Assembly: GCA_037157565.1 (NCBI GenBank) | Contig: JAZHRO010000002.1 | Span: forward strand, 76,310,001 to 76,374,000 | Source: Thalassia testudinum | Lineage: Eukaryota; Streptophyta; Magnoliopsida; Alismatales; Hydrocharitaceae | Length of the DNA: 64,000 bases | Reading direction: 5' to 3' | Part shown: positions 1 through 10,005 of the stretch, in pieces | How the letters are laid out: each line of letters starts with the position of its first letter | How positions within the stretch are numbered: position 1 is the stretch's first letter | Notes under the pieces: generated by a model | Told to the model about the DNA's origin: nothing | What the model saw: the letters and a program-made list of their open reading frames with translations, nothing else | The model's database searches: none | Translations under genes and position numbers: made by a program

Positions 1-122
1 TTTACACCAAATCAATCGTGCGAACGCTTGAGAGATTTGGGTGTCTTGAGCACCTTCCATCTCTGGAGAGACCTTTACGCTGGAAGGCTTGCCTTCCAAG
101 CACAAAGGGCTCGGCCAACGAC

Positions 123-129
123 TATAAAA
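123..129 (+). promoter_or_regulatory. TATA box of element A 5' LTR
   Basis: TATAAAA followed by a G/C-rich stretch. The matching site in A's 3' LTR near 23043 reads TACAAAA, so that promoter copy has decayed. The same TATAAAAG context occurs in the LTRs of D, G and J. Confidence 0.7.
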
Positions 130-1345
130 GGACCCCCGGTCCTTGACGCATCTTTCAAGCTTGATTTGGTCGCAGATACCCTCTCAATTTCCTCCTTCCT
201 CATCTCCAGTCAAATGCCTGCAAGCTTCGACAAACTCTCCTCCCTCCTCTCATCGCTCTGCCACCATACCCATGGTAGAGTTAGCTTCGTCTTGTTCTTC
301 CGCGTTGCACTGCACCAGCACATGCCTCTCCGACCTCCTCCTCGTCGCCGCCATCTCCTCCTTAGGGCTTTCTTCCCCAACGACGGCACATATGCGCTGC
401 TTGTCTCCTCTCCCTCCTCTTCATCCCAGTACTCGCAGATAAGTTTCTCTCCTCCCACTCCTCATTTTCCCTCACTTAATTTCAAGAAATGGCCCTCGAC
501 AGCCACTATCCACCTTCGTCTCCCTCATCTCCGGCCGACCACCAGCGAGGTGCATCCACCTCTCCGCACCTCCACATGCCTTGCCAAACACCTCATCACC
601 TCTGCCATCACCCACTGATCACCTTCCACCCATCCACTGACCACCACACATGCCCTCCACTTCCATCGGACAAACCCACAAGCACGGTCATAGTTCGACC
701 TAGGCACGCATGCCTAGGCCGTTCTATGCCACGGCAACCCCCGCTTCACCTTCACTGTGACATGGTCAAGCTTTCCCTATTGTTTGACAGGGTCACAAGG
801 CCGTATTTGTGTCACGCAGGACTGAGCCCCCTTTCGCAATTAACGCTGAAGCAAGCAAGCTTGCTATGAGCTCCAGGCCGCGAGCTCCAGGAATAAGAGC
901 TCCAGGTGATGTGCGTTGAGTGCGCAAACATTTCTAGCCTGAGAGTAGACTTCGCGAGGCTCCCAGCTACTCGAATTGCGTGGACTTCCCTCTTGCGGGT
1001 GCCAGCAGAAGCGGGTGGGACATTTAGTCCCACCTCGTGAACTCACAAATGTGGTGAGCGACTTATATTGATTTTGTGTTTCCTGTTGGTCGCCTCAAGT
1101 GACACGGTGTGAGGTCCCTTGCCCTCACATGCTCACGCCTCGTCCACGACCCTTGCCCCCACAGACTTAGCACCTGACCCGATTACCTTGCACTCCTCAC
1201 GCACTACACCACGCCGGTGCGCCTTGACCCGCGCACGCGAAACCCGACCCGATTACTCGACTTTGGGAGAGCGTACCTAAGGGTGAAATAGAGAGAGAGG
1301 GATGCGGGGAGGGGTAGGGTTAGGTTTTGCTTTGTTTTTCTGTGC

Positions 1346-1715
1346 AGGAAAGGAAGAAGAATCTGAAGGCAGAAGAAGAGAAAGCTAAGAAGGAAGAAGA
1401 GGAGCAGCTGAAGAAGAAGACCAAGTGCAGAAGAGGAAGAAAAGAAGAAGAAGGAGGCAGTTACTGAAGGCAGGACTTGAAGGAAAAGGAAGCCAAAGAC
1501 AAGGAGGGACTTAGCCGCAGAAGACTGCAGAGGAATAAGAAAGAAGAAGAGGAAGCCAAAGAAGGCAAAAGCTAAAGAAGAGAAGAAGAAAGAGCAGCCA
1601 AGCAGAGACAGAAGAAGGAAGAAGAAGACAAGGAAAGAAAGAAGAAAAGAAGAAAGAGGACTGCAGAAGGAGTGGCCATAGAGAAAGAGAAGGCAAAATC
1701 AAAGAGAAGAACAAG
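1346..1715 (+). repeat. GA-rich purine tract in LTR (element A)
   Basis: About 370 bp almost entirely A and G on the + strand, made of irregular GAA/GAAG repeats. Equivalent tracts lie at the same place in A's 3' LTR (24262-24640), D (47990-48150), F (62168-62430) and, as pyrimidines on the + strand, in both E LTRs (32640-33095 and 41645-42085). It is therefore a family trait and not random low complexity. Confidence 0.8.
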
Positions 1716-1880
1716 CCATGCACTGTAGCAGAAACATTTAAGACGTCTGATTTTACATCAAACGTCCACTTTTTGAGCTTATCTTTACATTGACATTATT
1801 TTTACTTCTCAATTTTGATTGGATTGGTTATTGCCTTTTATTAAATTGAGAGTTGTGCTCTTAAGTTTTTAAATACCCAA

Positions 1881-1908
1881 TTGCTCCCTGTGTTCGACCT
1901 CAGATACC
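1881..1908 (+). other. Conserved U5 motif with GTTCGACCTC core
   Basis: A stretch starting TTGCTCCCTGTG and followed by TTCGACCTC lies about 100 bp from the LTR end. Near-identical motifs lie at 62579 (F), 48396 (D), 51719 (G), in E, in the C LTR on the - strand near 24850-24885 and in the solo C LTR near 54576. The core resembles a tRNA T-arm. Its function is unknown. Confidence 0.6.
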
Positions 1909-2007
1909 TTAATTTTTTAGTAATAAATTATTATTTATTTTCGCAGAGATTTTATTTATACTGCAACGAACATCTTTTAAAAACACAATCTCACCCCATC
2001 AACATTT

Positions 2008-2025
2008 TGGCACTGTTGCTGGGGA
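2008..2025 (+). other. Primer binding site of element A (tRNA-Asp type)
   Basis: TGGCACTGTTGCTGGGGA matches the complement of the plant tRNA-Asp 3' end with two transitions. It begins three bases after the LTR end. Element F keeps the perfect 18-base form at 62709-62726. Confidence 0.88.
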
Positions 2026-2105
2026 GCAACGGGCATTTTAGAAACATTTATCACAACTTATGATTCAATACTAACTTAATCTCTCTTTTGCTGTGTTTGT
2101 CTTAG

Positions 2106-2156
2106 GGAAAGCCAAGGAAAGAAAAGCAGCCGCACAACAACCACTCCAAGGAACAG
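2106..2156 (+). other. Putative leader microexon (element A)
   Basis: A pyrimidine-rich stretch ending in CTTAG is followed by 51 nt that end in AACAG and then GTAAAC, which looks like acceptor, exon, donor. The same layout occurs at the same distance from the PBS in G, F, E and C. Splicing is inferred from this conservation only. Confidence 0.45.
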
Positions 2157-3039
2157 GTAAACTTTCACTAGCCCTATCTCCTAATCCCCTCAAAGTTTGA
2201 AAAGGAAAAAATAAATAAAAATCAATCTAGGGCTACCTGCTTCCATATTTAGTAATTCACCAAAGTTGCCAGATTTTCATTTCAACACATTTTGAATTGC
2301 ACATCCAATTAAGGTAACTAGGGCTAAAACCTTCTTGATTGAGCCCTAGATACCAATTTTTGAGGCAACTAAATTGGACCAACTAGAGCCAACCTAAGGA
2401 TTGCAAAGCTAGGGTTTTTAGAGACACATCTTCTCTTAAGCAAAGAAGCAAAAATTTCAAAAAGAGGTGTGCCTAAGCCTTGTTTGAAAAGATCTATCCA
2501 AGAGAAACCCTAAGCAAATCAGGCTCTTAATCCATTTGAACCCTAAAAGAAAGGACCTAAAAGCTCTCAAAGGAACAAAGAGGTGAAGTTGATCCTTTGG
2601 GTCAACCAACCTTAAAATTAGGTTACTTTTTGCACTCAAAAGACTTAAAGTTCAAGTGGAACCCTAAGCACCTTGATCTTAACTAAAAGCGGTAGACTTA
2701 AGAGGTCAAGGTCCTCATTCTGGTCTACCTAGAATCTCAGTGACAAGAGAGGTTGGGTGGGGGAAACCCTGTAACTCGTGAGGACGCTCTATCGTGTAGT
2801 TGTCTTTGCGGGACTCTCCCTCTCTGGCTGCCCAGGTACTTCTCAAGTGGACGACCTTTCTGACTAAGGGGCATCATCCGCCCTAAACCTCTATAGTCAC
2901 CCAACAATTTTTGGGTGCCTCGATTGGGTCTAGCACCTTCTGATCTCATCAAATCCTTCGGTGCATGTTTGGTAGGAGGTCCTTATGACCTCCTTTAGAA
3001 ATTCACTCTCACCGAGGCCAAGCCTCGACGCCCTTATTT
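2157..3039 (+). other. Untranslated leader of element A
   Basis: No supported ORF. The part at about 2730-2930 is conserved in G (52263-52400), in E on the - strand (40330-40540) and in F (63530-63750). It is C/G-richer than its flanks and may be a structured leader or packaging region. This is inference. Confidence 0.6.
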
Positions 3040-4179
3040 GTGCAGCAACCCCACCACATAGATCTTTCCTTTGATTCAGAACCAAGTTCTCCTTCCATCA
3101 TGGCACAACCCATTGAAGAAGAGAATAACCTTGAGCACCAGCTTCGGTGCCTAAATAATCTCTTCCAAAACTTTGTAAACCCACCGCAGCATCCTATGAT
3201 GCGAGATCACTATAATCCCGCTGCGGTGGCAATCGAGCCTTGAGTCCAAATCCCGGCTGGAGGTCCTGATTCTGAACTCAAGCCCAATATGATTCATGCC
3301 ATACCAAAATTCCATGTGCTTAACTCCGAGGATCCATTCCAGCACATTAAACAGCTCAAGCATCTGGCGCAGACCTTCGGGTCAGATGCAAAAAATCAGG
3401 ATATTCTGCTCATGAAGATGTTTTCTTTCCCCTCATGGACAAGGCTGCTCATTGGTATCAAACTCAGACTCATCTAATCAACACATGGGAAGAACTTTAG
3501 TCTGAATTTTTGAAGTTCTTTCCCGTTGGTCGGAAAAATGCCTTGCGCCACCAGATCACTCATTTCACTCCACAAACGGGAGAACCTCTTCATGAGGCAT
3601 GGGATCGATTCTTAGATCTCATGCAAAAGTGCCCCCATCACGAAGTTCCTAAATGGGAACAAGTCCAATCTTTTTATCAGGGACTCCGTGAAGACATTCG
3701 ATTATTCATCAATGAAACCTGCGGAGGAAACATCATGGGTCAACATGAGGACACGATGTGGGAGATTCTCAAAAATATGTGTGAGAACTCCATCAATAAT
3801 GACTCCATGGGCTTATATGATCGGATGAATACCCACACATCGACAAATCTTAGGGGAGCACATGAGTCGCAGGACTTGTCCACATTCGTTGACTTGGAAC
3901 TAATGGCCAGTCGGTTGGACAAGGTCTCTATCATAGAGAAGAAGGTGGACGAGCTGACCCGGCATCCGCAGCGAGCCACCTCTGCGTAGAACTCCTTTGC
4001 ACGGCCACCTCTTGCAAGGGAAACTGTGCAGAACATCTATCACCGATCTCAGAGGATGGACCCGTATCCACCCTCATCTGACTCTCGGACCAGAGGGACC
4101 TCCGATCCACACTATTCTAGTTGGGGGAACTCTGAACCCTCATATTCTGACTTTCCTGAGGCTCCTCAAAAATCAATCG
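3040..4179 (+). pseudogene. gag: Element A gag (Ty3/Athila capsid region), broken
   Basis: This would encode the structural Gag protein that forms the retrotransposon particle. The first frame opens at 3040, with an alternative Met at 3100, and has a stop near 3241. It continues in the same frame at 3289, shifts near 3430, then runs open at 3510-3989. Visible hallmarks are the retrotransposon-gag core with EAWDRFLDLMQKCPHH, then a downstream GQHEDTMWEIL segment and a Tyr/Ser/Pro-rich C-terminal tail. The tail is cut at about 4179 by the Sirevirus array. G carries a homologous gag. The rest of gag and all of protease are missing from A. Family assignment is secure; the protein is not functional. 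Confidence 0.85.
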
Positions 4180-5827
4180 CAAAATGTACACAGGTATTTT
4201 TAGGTGGAAACCCAAACTGGGTGAACACCACCACCTAACCCTCTCGAGTTAGGATTTTCCGATCAACCAAGTCGATCAAAATCCACTAAACGAATCACTT
4301 TGAACGAGGGTGATTCAACCTCAGTACAACCACGCTACAAGTACGAGGGTAGCGTTCCTCAACCCCTTCTCTCCACGAGAAGGATTTTGTCCCACGAAGG
4401 AGACGGGAATTCGCAAAGCGAATACCCAACCAAAAGACAAAGATAAAAGAAACAATAGTCCTATAGAGCCAACAAAATAATTAAACCTAGCTTCTATAGG
4501 AAATAGGAAACTCCCCTTTGCAAGGAGTGCGTCGATGATGACGCGGTGCGTGTGCCACGCGACGGCGCTACGTCGCTCTCGTTATCAACAGCGGGAGAGC
4601 GGGCGCGCGAAGGCTTGATGCTCTCAAGAGAATGAAACTAGAGCTTGGAGAGCAAGGGCCTCAATTGGACACAAAAGAGTGGAACTAAGTTGCTTAGGTG
4701 TGTCTCTTGTTTCTCTTAGTGTGTATCTTGTGTATTTTTGTGTTGCAAAGGCTCCCCTCTATTTATAGAGGCCTTAGGAAGGCTTTGGAAGGCTTGGAAA
4801 AGCTTCCATAGCCGTTGGGTGCAAAGCCCAAGAGAATCAGGCCGAAATCAGGACAATGATTACACTTCACAGGGTTATCAGACGTCTAACTCTGGCATCA
4901 GACGTCTGGAAGGCCACTATAAGACGTCTGATTCCAAGGTCAGACGTCTGATTCTATGCGGGTTTCTCCCTGACTTGAATCAAATCTAAACAGGGTTTTT
5001 GTACAAGTCCATCAGACGACATAGAGGACGTCTGGCACTAAGTCTGGACGTCTGGAAACCTACTTTTACCGTGGGAATTGATTTCCAAACGTTGCAACGG
5101 CTAGAAAATCTCTGAGAAGAGATTTTGGGTCAGCCGAGGCAAAACGGTCATTTATCAGACGTCTGTGAAGTCCTATGGACGTCTGATAAGGCTCTAACGG
5201 TCATATTCTTCAGTGTCTTCTAAGCCAGCCAACGGTCCACTAACTGGACGTCTGGCAAAGTCATCAGACGTCTCCTAAGACGTCTGGTATAAGGTCTGGA
5301 CGTCTGAATTCATCAGACAGAACTAACTATGTCCAGCCTAACAGTTATCAGACGTCTGAAACAACAGTCAGACGTCTTAAAATCCTTTATCAGACGTCTG
5401 ATTCGTGAATTAGACGTCTGGAAAGTCAGTTTTAACCCTATATTGGTTTTCTAAGTGTTCTACAGAAAACCTACGTATCCTAGGGTTGTGCAGGTGTTCC
5501 TAGGACTGCTGTTAGGGTTCTTTGAGGCTCTTTAACATAATGTCTAAGGAAAATAAAGAGCAAGAAAATAAATACAAGAGATACATGAAAGGATAAAAAA
5601 GAATCTATCCTATTCTTCTTGTCTTCCATCTCCAATCTTTCGCTCCACGCGAACCTCCTCTATTTTCCGTCAAGCTCCTCCAATCCGTCCTGGATGCGAG
5701 CTCGAGTTCCATCTAAACACGTCTTCATTTGCAATTGACCTGAAATCTAGGACTCAAATTGCAAATGTTAAATAACACGTGTTTTGTTATCATCAAAACA
5801 AATGATCGTGGTGCTTTAGCACCAACA
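4180..5827 (-). repeat. Sirevirus-like LTR 1 (edge-truncated)
   Basis: It matches LTRs 2-4 but lacks their first about 95 bp in + orientation. The first 140 bp carry variants otherwise seen in the solo LTR at 38406-40111, then the sequence becomes nearly identical to LTRs 2-4. The right end is CACCAACA next to the PPT cluster. TATA box at 4760-4767 on the - strand. Confidence 0.9.
4877..5421. repeat. CAGACGTCTG palindrome array in LTR 1
   Basis: About 16 copies of the core GACGTC, mostly within the 10-bp palindrome CAGACGTCTG or the variants GGACGTCTGG and AAGACGTCTG, at irregular spacing of roughly 15-90 bp. They lie just upstream of the TATA box with respect to - strand transcription, so they are placed as U3 enhancer-like repeats. 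GACGTC is the core of the plant bZIP C-box; binding is an inference. Confidence 0.85.
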
Positions 5828-6100
5828 ATCTCCCCCTTTTTGATGATGACAAAACCGTAAATAATAATGCATAAAAATCCTCCCCCTTTTTGACATTATC
5901 AAAAAGGTTTGATTGATTTTATATTTCCTATTACTCCCCTTAAAACATGCTCTTCTATTTATTTTTAACAAAGGTAATGTCCTCCCCCTTTTTATAACAA
6001 CAAGATAGCTATTATTTTTCTCCCCCTTACTAAAGGAAATTTAGCTAACTTGTATCTCCCCCTTAAAAATTGACAATAAGCTCATCATTTTTAACTCCCC
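5828..6100 (-). other. Multiple polypurine tract cluster, unit 1
   Basis: Seven CTCCCC-type blocks on the + strand read as AAAAAGGGGGAG-like polypurine tracts on the - strand, the first abutting the LTR. Several PPTs are a known Sirevirus feature. The region has no ORF. Confidence 0.8.
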
Positions 6101-6147
6101 CTATCTAAATGCTTATAAAAAGGATAGGGTTAAGAATTTTACCTCAC

Positions 6148-7884
6148 CTACCATGGCCAATAAAATGGCCCGAATGGTGGTGGTGGATGCCACATCGGAT
6201 GGGGCTCCCATCCGTAGCTTGGAGGCCCGGGCATCAGCGCCGGTCTCCAATCTGGTGGTCGACGTGCGGCGGGTCCGTCGTTTGTTCGCCGTCTCGTCGG
6301 TCTTCTTCTTCTCCTCCTTGGTCTACTCATTGGTTCTCCCAACTTAAGTTGACCAGCCTTGAGCTTGTAGGTCCAGTCCTTTATGTTGTAGTCATCCCTG
6401 AACCCTACAAAACAAGATTCTAATTTTTTCTTTGGTATCCAGGTGGGCTTGGATCCGGATTTGTTAGCGGGTCTCCTTGATGGAGATCCTTTCTCAACCT
6501 TAGGGCTATAAAAATCATCTACTTTGTTGATTAGTTTGTTAGAGCTTTCCCTAAGACATGCAATTTCTCCTTCTATAGTATTCATCTTAGTCTTTAAACC
6601 AGAAATTTATACTTTTAGACTATCATTTTCCTCAATCAATTTATTATTTTCATTGATGAGGTCTTGATTTTCTAATAATAGGTTATTATCCTTAGGACTA
6701 GTTTCTATGTCCTTGAGTTGTTTTTCTAACCTATCATTTTCATTTCTAAGAAAACTAAGGTTCTTTTTAATGCCTTTATTTTCTACCCTAAGTGATTTAC
6801 TAATCTCAAAAAGTTCATTAAATGCTTCTTGAAGATCGAGATTTACCTCGTTGTCTGAGTCGCTTTCGCTTTCGCTGTCGCTTCCTCTGGCCATGAAACC
6901 GAAGCAAGCGGTTTCTTCTTCTATGGTCTTTTCTTCTTCTTCTTCCTCCGAGCTAGAATCGTCCCAAGTGGCTTGGAACGCCTTCTTCTTAGATTTCTTC
7001 TCCTTTTCCTTCTTCTTCTCCTTTTTGAGAATAGGGCATTCTGGTCGCAGATGCCCTTTCCCGTTGCAGTGGTAGCAACGTCTCGGGCTTTCCTTCTTCT
7101 CCTTTTTCTCTTTCTTTAATTCCCTACAAAACTTGGAAAAATTTTTAAGTAAAATTCTAAAGTCTTCGTCGTCGGAACTTACCTCGCTATCTGACGTGGC
7201 TCTAAAGGCGAGAGTCTTCTTTAGTTTAGGCTCTGGTGTATCCTTCTTCTTCTACTTCAACTTAGTCTCGTAGGCCATCAGATTGCCTAGGAGATCTTCC
7301 ATGTTGAGCTCCTCCATTTCGTTCGCCTCTTCGATGGCGGTGACTTTCTGTTCCCATTCCGGTCCAAGGGAACGAAGAAGCTTCCCTTGAAGCTCCCCGT
7401 TGATGAAAGTCTTCCCTAAAGCTTTCAAGTTATTTACTATGAGAGTGAACCTAGTGTTCATCTCACTTAAAGTTTCGTTAGATTTCATAGAAAAAGCCTC
7501 AAATTCTTGTGAAAGTAAATTGAGTTTAGAAGTTTTTACCTTAGAGGTACCTTCATGAGTTACCTCGAGTGTGTGCCAGATCTCGTATGCGGTGGCGCAT
7601 TGCGAGATTCTGTTGAACTCCTCCGGGCTGAGCGCGCAATACAACGCGTTCATTGTTTTCGCGTTGAGAGAGAGCTCCCGGATCTGCTGCTGCGAGTATC
7701 CTCCGGCGGGTTTCTCTGGGATGTCGAAGGGGGTCTCGCACTTGGCCCAGACTGTGAAGTCGGTGGCTTGAAGCCACGTCTTCATCCGCAACTTCCAGTA
7801 GGTGTAGTTGTTCCCATCAAAGTAGGGCGGACGGGTTGTGGACTGCCCCTCGGAAATCCTGCTTGTGGAACAGCTTCCCTCCAT
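6148..7884 (-). pseudogene. gag: Sirevirus-like Gag, unit 1
   Basis: One 579-codon frame runs from the ATG at 7884 to the stop at 6148. The N-terminal about 210 residues look like the copia UBN2/DUF4219 gag domain (YFDGNNYTYWKLRM, then LLRSLGPEWEQK). A zinc knuckle CYHCNGKGHLRPEC follows, then an acidic Ser/Glu tract, a coiled coil of about 120 residues, an Arg-rich patch and a Pro/Trp-rich tail. An in-frame TAG at 7252-7254 falls after residue 210 and is present in all three units. Unit 1 has a further stop near 6606. No pol follows. Particle formation could be supplied in trans by an autonomous relative. Coiled coils are known in Sirevirus Gag. Confidence 0.85.
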
Positions 7885-7922
7885 GTGATCTTTCCGCAGA
7901 TGTTACTCCTGTCGGCGGAAAA

Positions 7923-7938
7923 CCTGGCTCTGATACCA
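7923..7938 (-). other. PBS, unit 1 (initiator tRNA-Met)
   Basis: On the - strand this reads TGGTATCAGAGCCAGG, the classic copia PBS matching initiator tRNA-Met. It lies two bases from the LTR boundary. Confidence 0.92.
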
Positions 7939-8386
7939 ATTGAAGGTTCTACCCTTGTACTAGGAGGGGTGAGATCAGCGTGACAAAAAAATGCGGAATT
8001 CAAAATATATAAAGCAATCTCACAAAAATAAGCAATTACAAAATGTACACAAAGATTTTTAGGTGGAAACCCAAACCGGGTAAAAACCACCACCTAACCC
8101 TCTCGAGTTAGGATTTTCCGATCAACCTAGTTGATCAAATCCACTAACCGAATCACTTTGAACGAGGGTGATTCAACCTCAATACAACCACGCTACAAGT
8201 ACGAGGGTAGCGTTCCTCAACCCCTTCTCTCCACGAGAAGGATTTTGTCCCACGAAGGAGACGGGAATTCGCAAAGCGAATACCCAACCAAAAGACAAAG
8301 ATAAAAGAAACAATAGTCCTATAGAGCCAACAAAATAATTAAACCTAGCTTCTATAGGAAATAGGAAACTCCCCTTTGCAAGGAGT

Positions 8387-8470
8387 GCGTCGATGATGAC
8401 GCGGTGCGTGTGCCACGCGACGGCGCTACGTCGCTCTCGTTATCAACAGCGGGAGAGCGGGCGCGCGAAG
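8387..8470. other. CpG-rich block in Sirevirus LTR
   Basis: A short G/C-rich stretch dense in CG dinucleotides inside an otherwise AT-rich LTR, about 150-230 bp downstream of the TATA box on the - strand. It is repeated in LTRs 1, 3, 4 and the solo LTR. CpG islands are reported in Sirevirus LTRs. Confidence 0.6.
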
Positions 8471-8617
8471 GCTTGATGCTCTCAAGAGAATGAAACTAGA
8501 GCTTGGAGAGCAAGGGCCTCAATTGGACACAAAAGAGTGGAACTAAGTTGCTTAGGTGTGTCTCTTGTTTCTCTTAGTGTGTATCTTGTGTATTTTTGTG
8601 TTGCAAAGGCTCCCCTC

Positions 8618-8625
8618 TATTTATA
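8618..8625 (-). promoter_or_regulatory. TATA box, Sirevirus LTR 2
   Basis: TATAAATA on the - strand inside a small inverted repeat (CCTCTA...TAGAGG). The same site occurs at 4760, 12476, 16334 and 39042. Confidence 0.75.
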
Positions 8626-8734
8626 GAGGCCTTAGGAAGGCTTTGGAAGGTTTGGAAAAGCTTCCATAGCCGTTGGGTGCAAAGCCCAAGAGAATCAGGC
8701 CGAAATCAGGACAATGATTACACTTCACAGGGTT

Positions 8735-9279
8735 ATCAGACGTCTAACTCTGGCATCAGACGTCTGGAAGGCCACTATAAGACGTCTGATTCCAAGGTCA
8801 GACGTCTGATTCTATGCGGGTTTCTCCCTGACTTGAATCAAATCTAAACAGGGTTTTTGTACAAGTCCATCAGACGACATAGAGGACGTCTGGCACTAAG
8901 TCTGGACGTCTGGAAACCTACTTTTACCGTGGGAATTGATTTCCAAACGTTGCAACGGCTAGAAAATCTCTGAGAAGAGATTTTGGGTCAGCCGAGGCAA
9001 AACGGTCATTTATCAGACGTCTGTGAAGTCCTATGGACATCTGATAAGGCTCTAACGGTCATATTCTTCAGTGTCTTCTAAGCCAGCCAACGGTCCACTA
9101 ACTGGACGTCTGGCAAAGTCATCAGACGTCTCCTAAGACGTCTGGTATAAGGTCTGGACGTCTGAATTCATCAGACAGAACTAACTATGTCCAGCCTAAC
9201 AGTTATCAGACGTCTGAAACAACAGTCAGACGTCTTAAAATCCTTTATCAGACGTCTGATTCGTGAATTAGACGTCTGG
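8735..9279. repeat. CAGACGTCTG palindrome array in LTR 2
   Basis: Fifteen intact GACGTC cores, with the sixteenth mutated to GACATC. Copies sit at the same positions as in the other LTRs. Confidence 0.85.
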
Positions 9280-9685
9280 AAAGTCAGTTTTAACCCTATA
9301 TTGGTTTTCTAAGTGTTCTACAGAAAACCTACGTATCCTAGGGTTGTGCAGGTGTTCCTAGGACTGCTGTTACGGTTCTTTGAGGCTCTTTAACATAATG
9401 TCTAAGGAAAATAAAGAGCAAGAAAATAAATACAAGAGATACATGAAAGGATAAAAAAGAATCTATCCTATTCTTCTTGTCTTCCATCTCCAATCTTTCG
9501 CTCCACGCGAACCTCCTCTATTTTCCGTCAAGCTCCTCCAATCCGTCCTGGATGCGAGCTCGAGTTCCATCTAAACACGTCTTCATTTGCAATTGACCTG
9601 AAATCTAGGACTCAAATTGCAAATGTTAAATAACACGTGTTTTGTTATCATCAAAACAAATGATCGTGGTGCTCTAGCACCAACA

Positions 9686-9960
9686 ATCTCCCCCTTTTTG
9701 ATGATGACAAAACCGTAAATAATAATGCATAAAAATCCTCCCCCTTTTTGACATTATCAAAAAGGTTTGATTGATTTTATATTTCCTATTACTCCCCTTA
9801 AAACATGCTCTTCTATTTATTTTTAACAAAGGTAATGTCCTCCCCCTTTTTATAACAACAAGATAGCTATTATTTTTCTCCCCCTTACTAAAGGAAATTT
9901 AGCTAACTTGTATCTCCCCCTTAAAAATTGACAATAAGCTCATCATTTTTAACTCCCCCT
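9686..9960 (-). other. Multiple polypurine tract cluster, unit 2
   Basis: Same seven PPT-like blocks as in unit 1, between LTR 2 and the end of gag. Confidence 0.8.
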
Positions 9961-10005
9961 ATCTAAATGCTTATAAAAAGGATAGGGTTAAGAATTTTAC
10001 CTCAC

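Larger units (their letters stand above)
1..2004 (+). mobile_element. Element A 5' LTR, partial (Athila-like Ty3)
   Basis: Position 1 aligns with 22920 in the 3' LTR of the same element, so about 812 bp of this LTR lie upstream of the window. The alignment holds for most of the length at roughly 90% identity by eye. The 3' edge is set by the terminal CA at 2003-2004, three bases before the primer binding site. The segment holds a TATA box, a pyrimidine-rich region, a GA-rich tract and a conserved U5 motif. Small ORFs here are not supported as genes because they are not kept open in the other LTR copy. Confidence 0.9.
7941..9685 (-). repeat. Sirevirus-like LTR 2
   Basis: 1,745 bp, bounded in + orientation by TGAAGGTTC and CACCAACA (TG...CA). 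It contains a CpG-rich block at 8387-8470, a TATA box (TATAAATA on the - strand) at 8618-8625 and the palindrome array at 8735-9279. One palindrome core is mutated to GACATC near 9036. Confidence 0.93.

Noticed and set aside
28..1046. Several open frames of 60-196 codons inside the element A 5' LTR
   Set aside because: They have Ser/Pro/His-rich low-complexity products and are not kept in the 3' LTR copy (23008-23950), which has shifted and broken frames.
2008..2025. tRNA gene remnants at the PBS sites
   Set aside because: Only the 18 bases complementary to the tRNA 3' end are present, directly next to LTR ends; no cloverleaf can be formed.
4877..5421. Possible CRISPR array or satellite because of repeated short palindromes
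   Set aside because: Spacing is irregular, repeats are only about 10 bp and the block is an internal part of an LTR in a plant genome.
7555..7983. 142-codon + strand frame repeated in each Sirevirus unit
   Set aside because: It lies antisense to the Gag N-terminal domain, whose protein features are clear; the + strand frame runs into the LTR and shows no family features.
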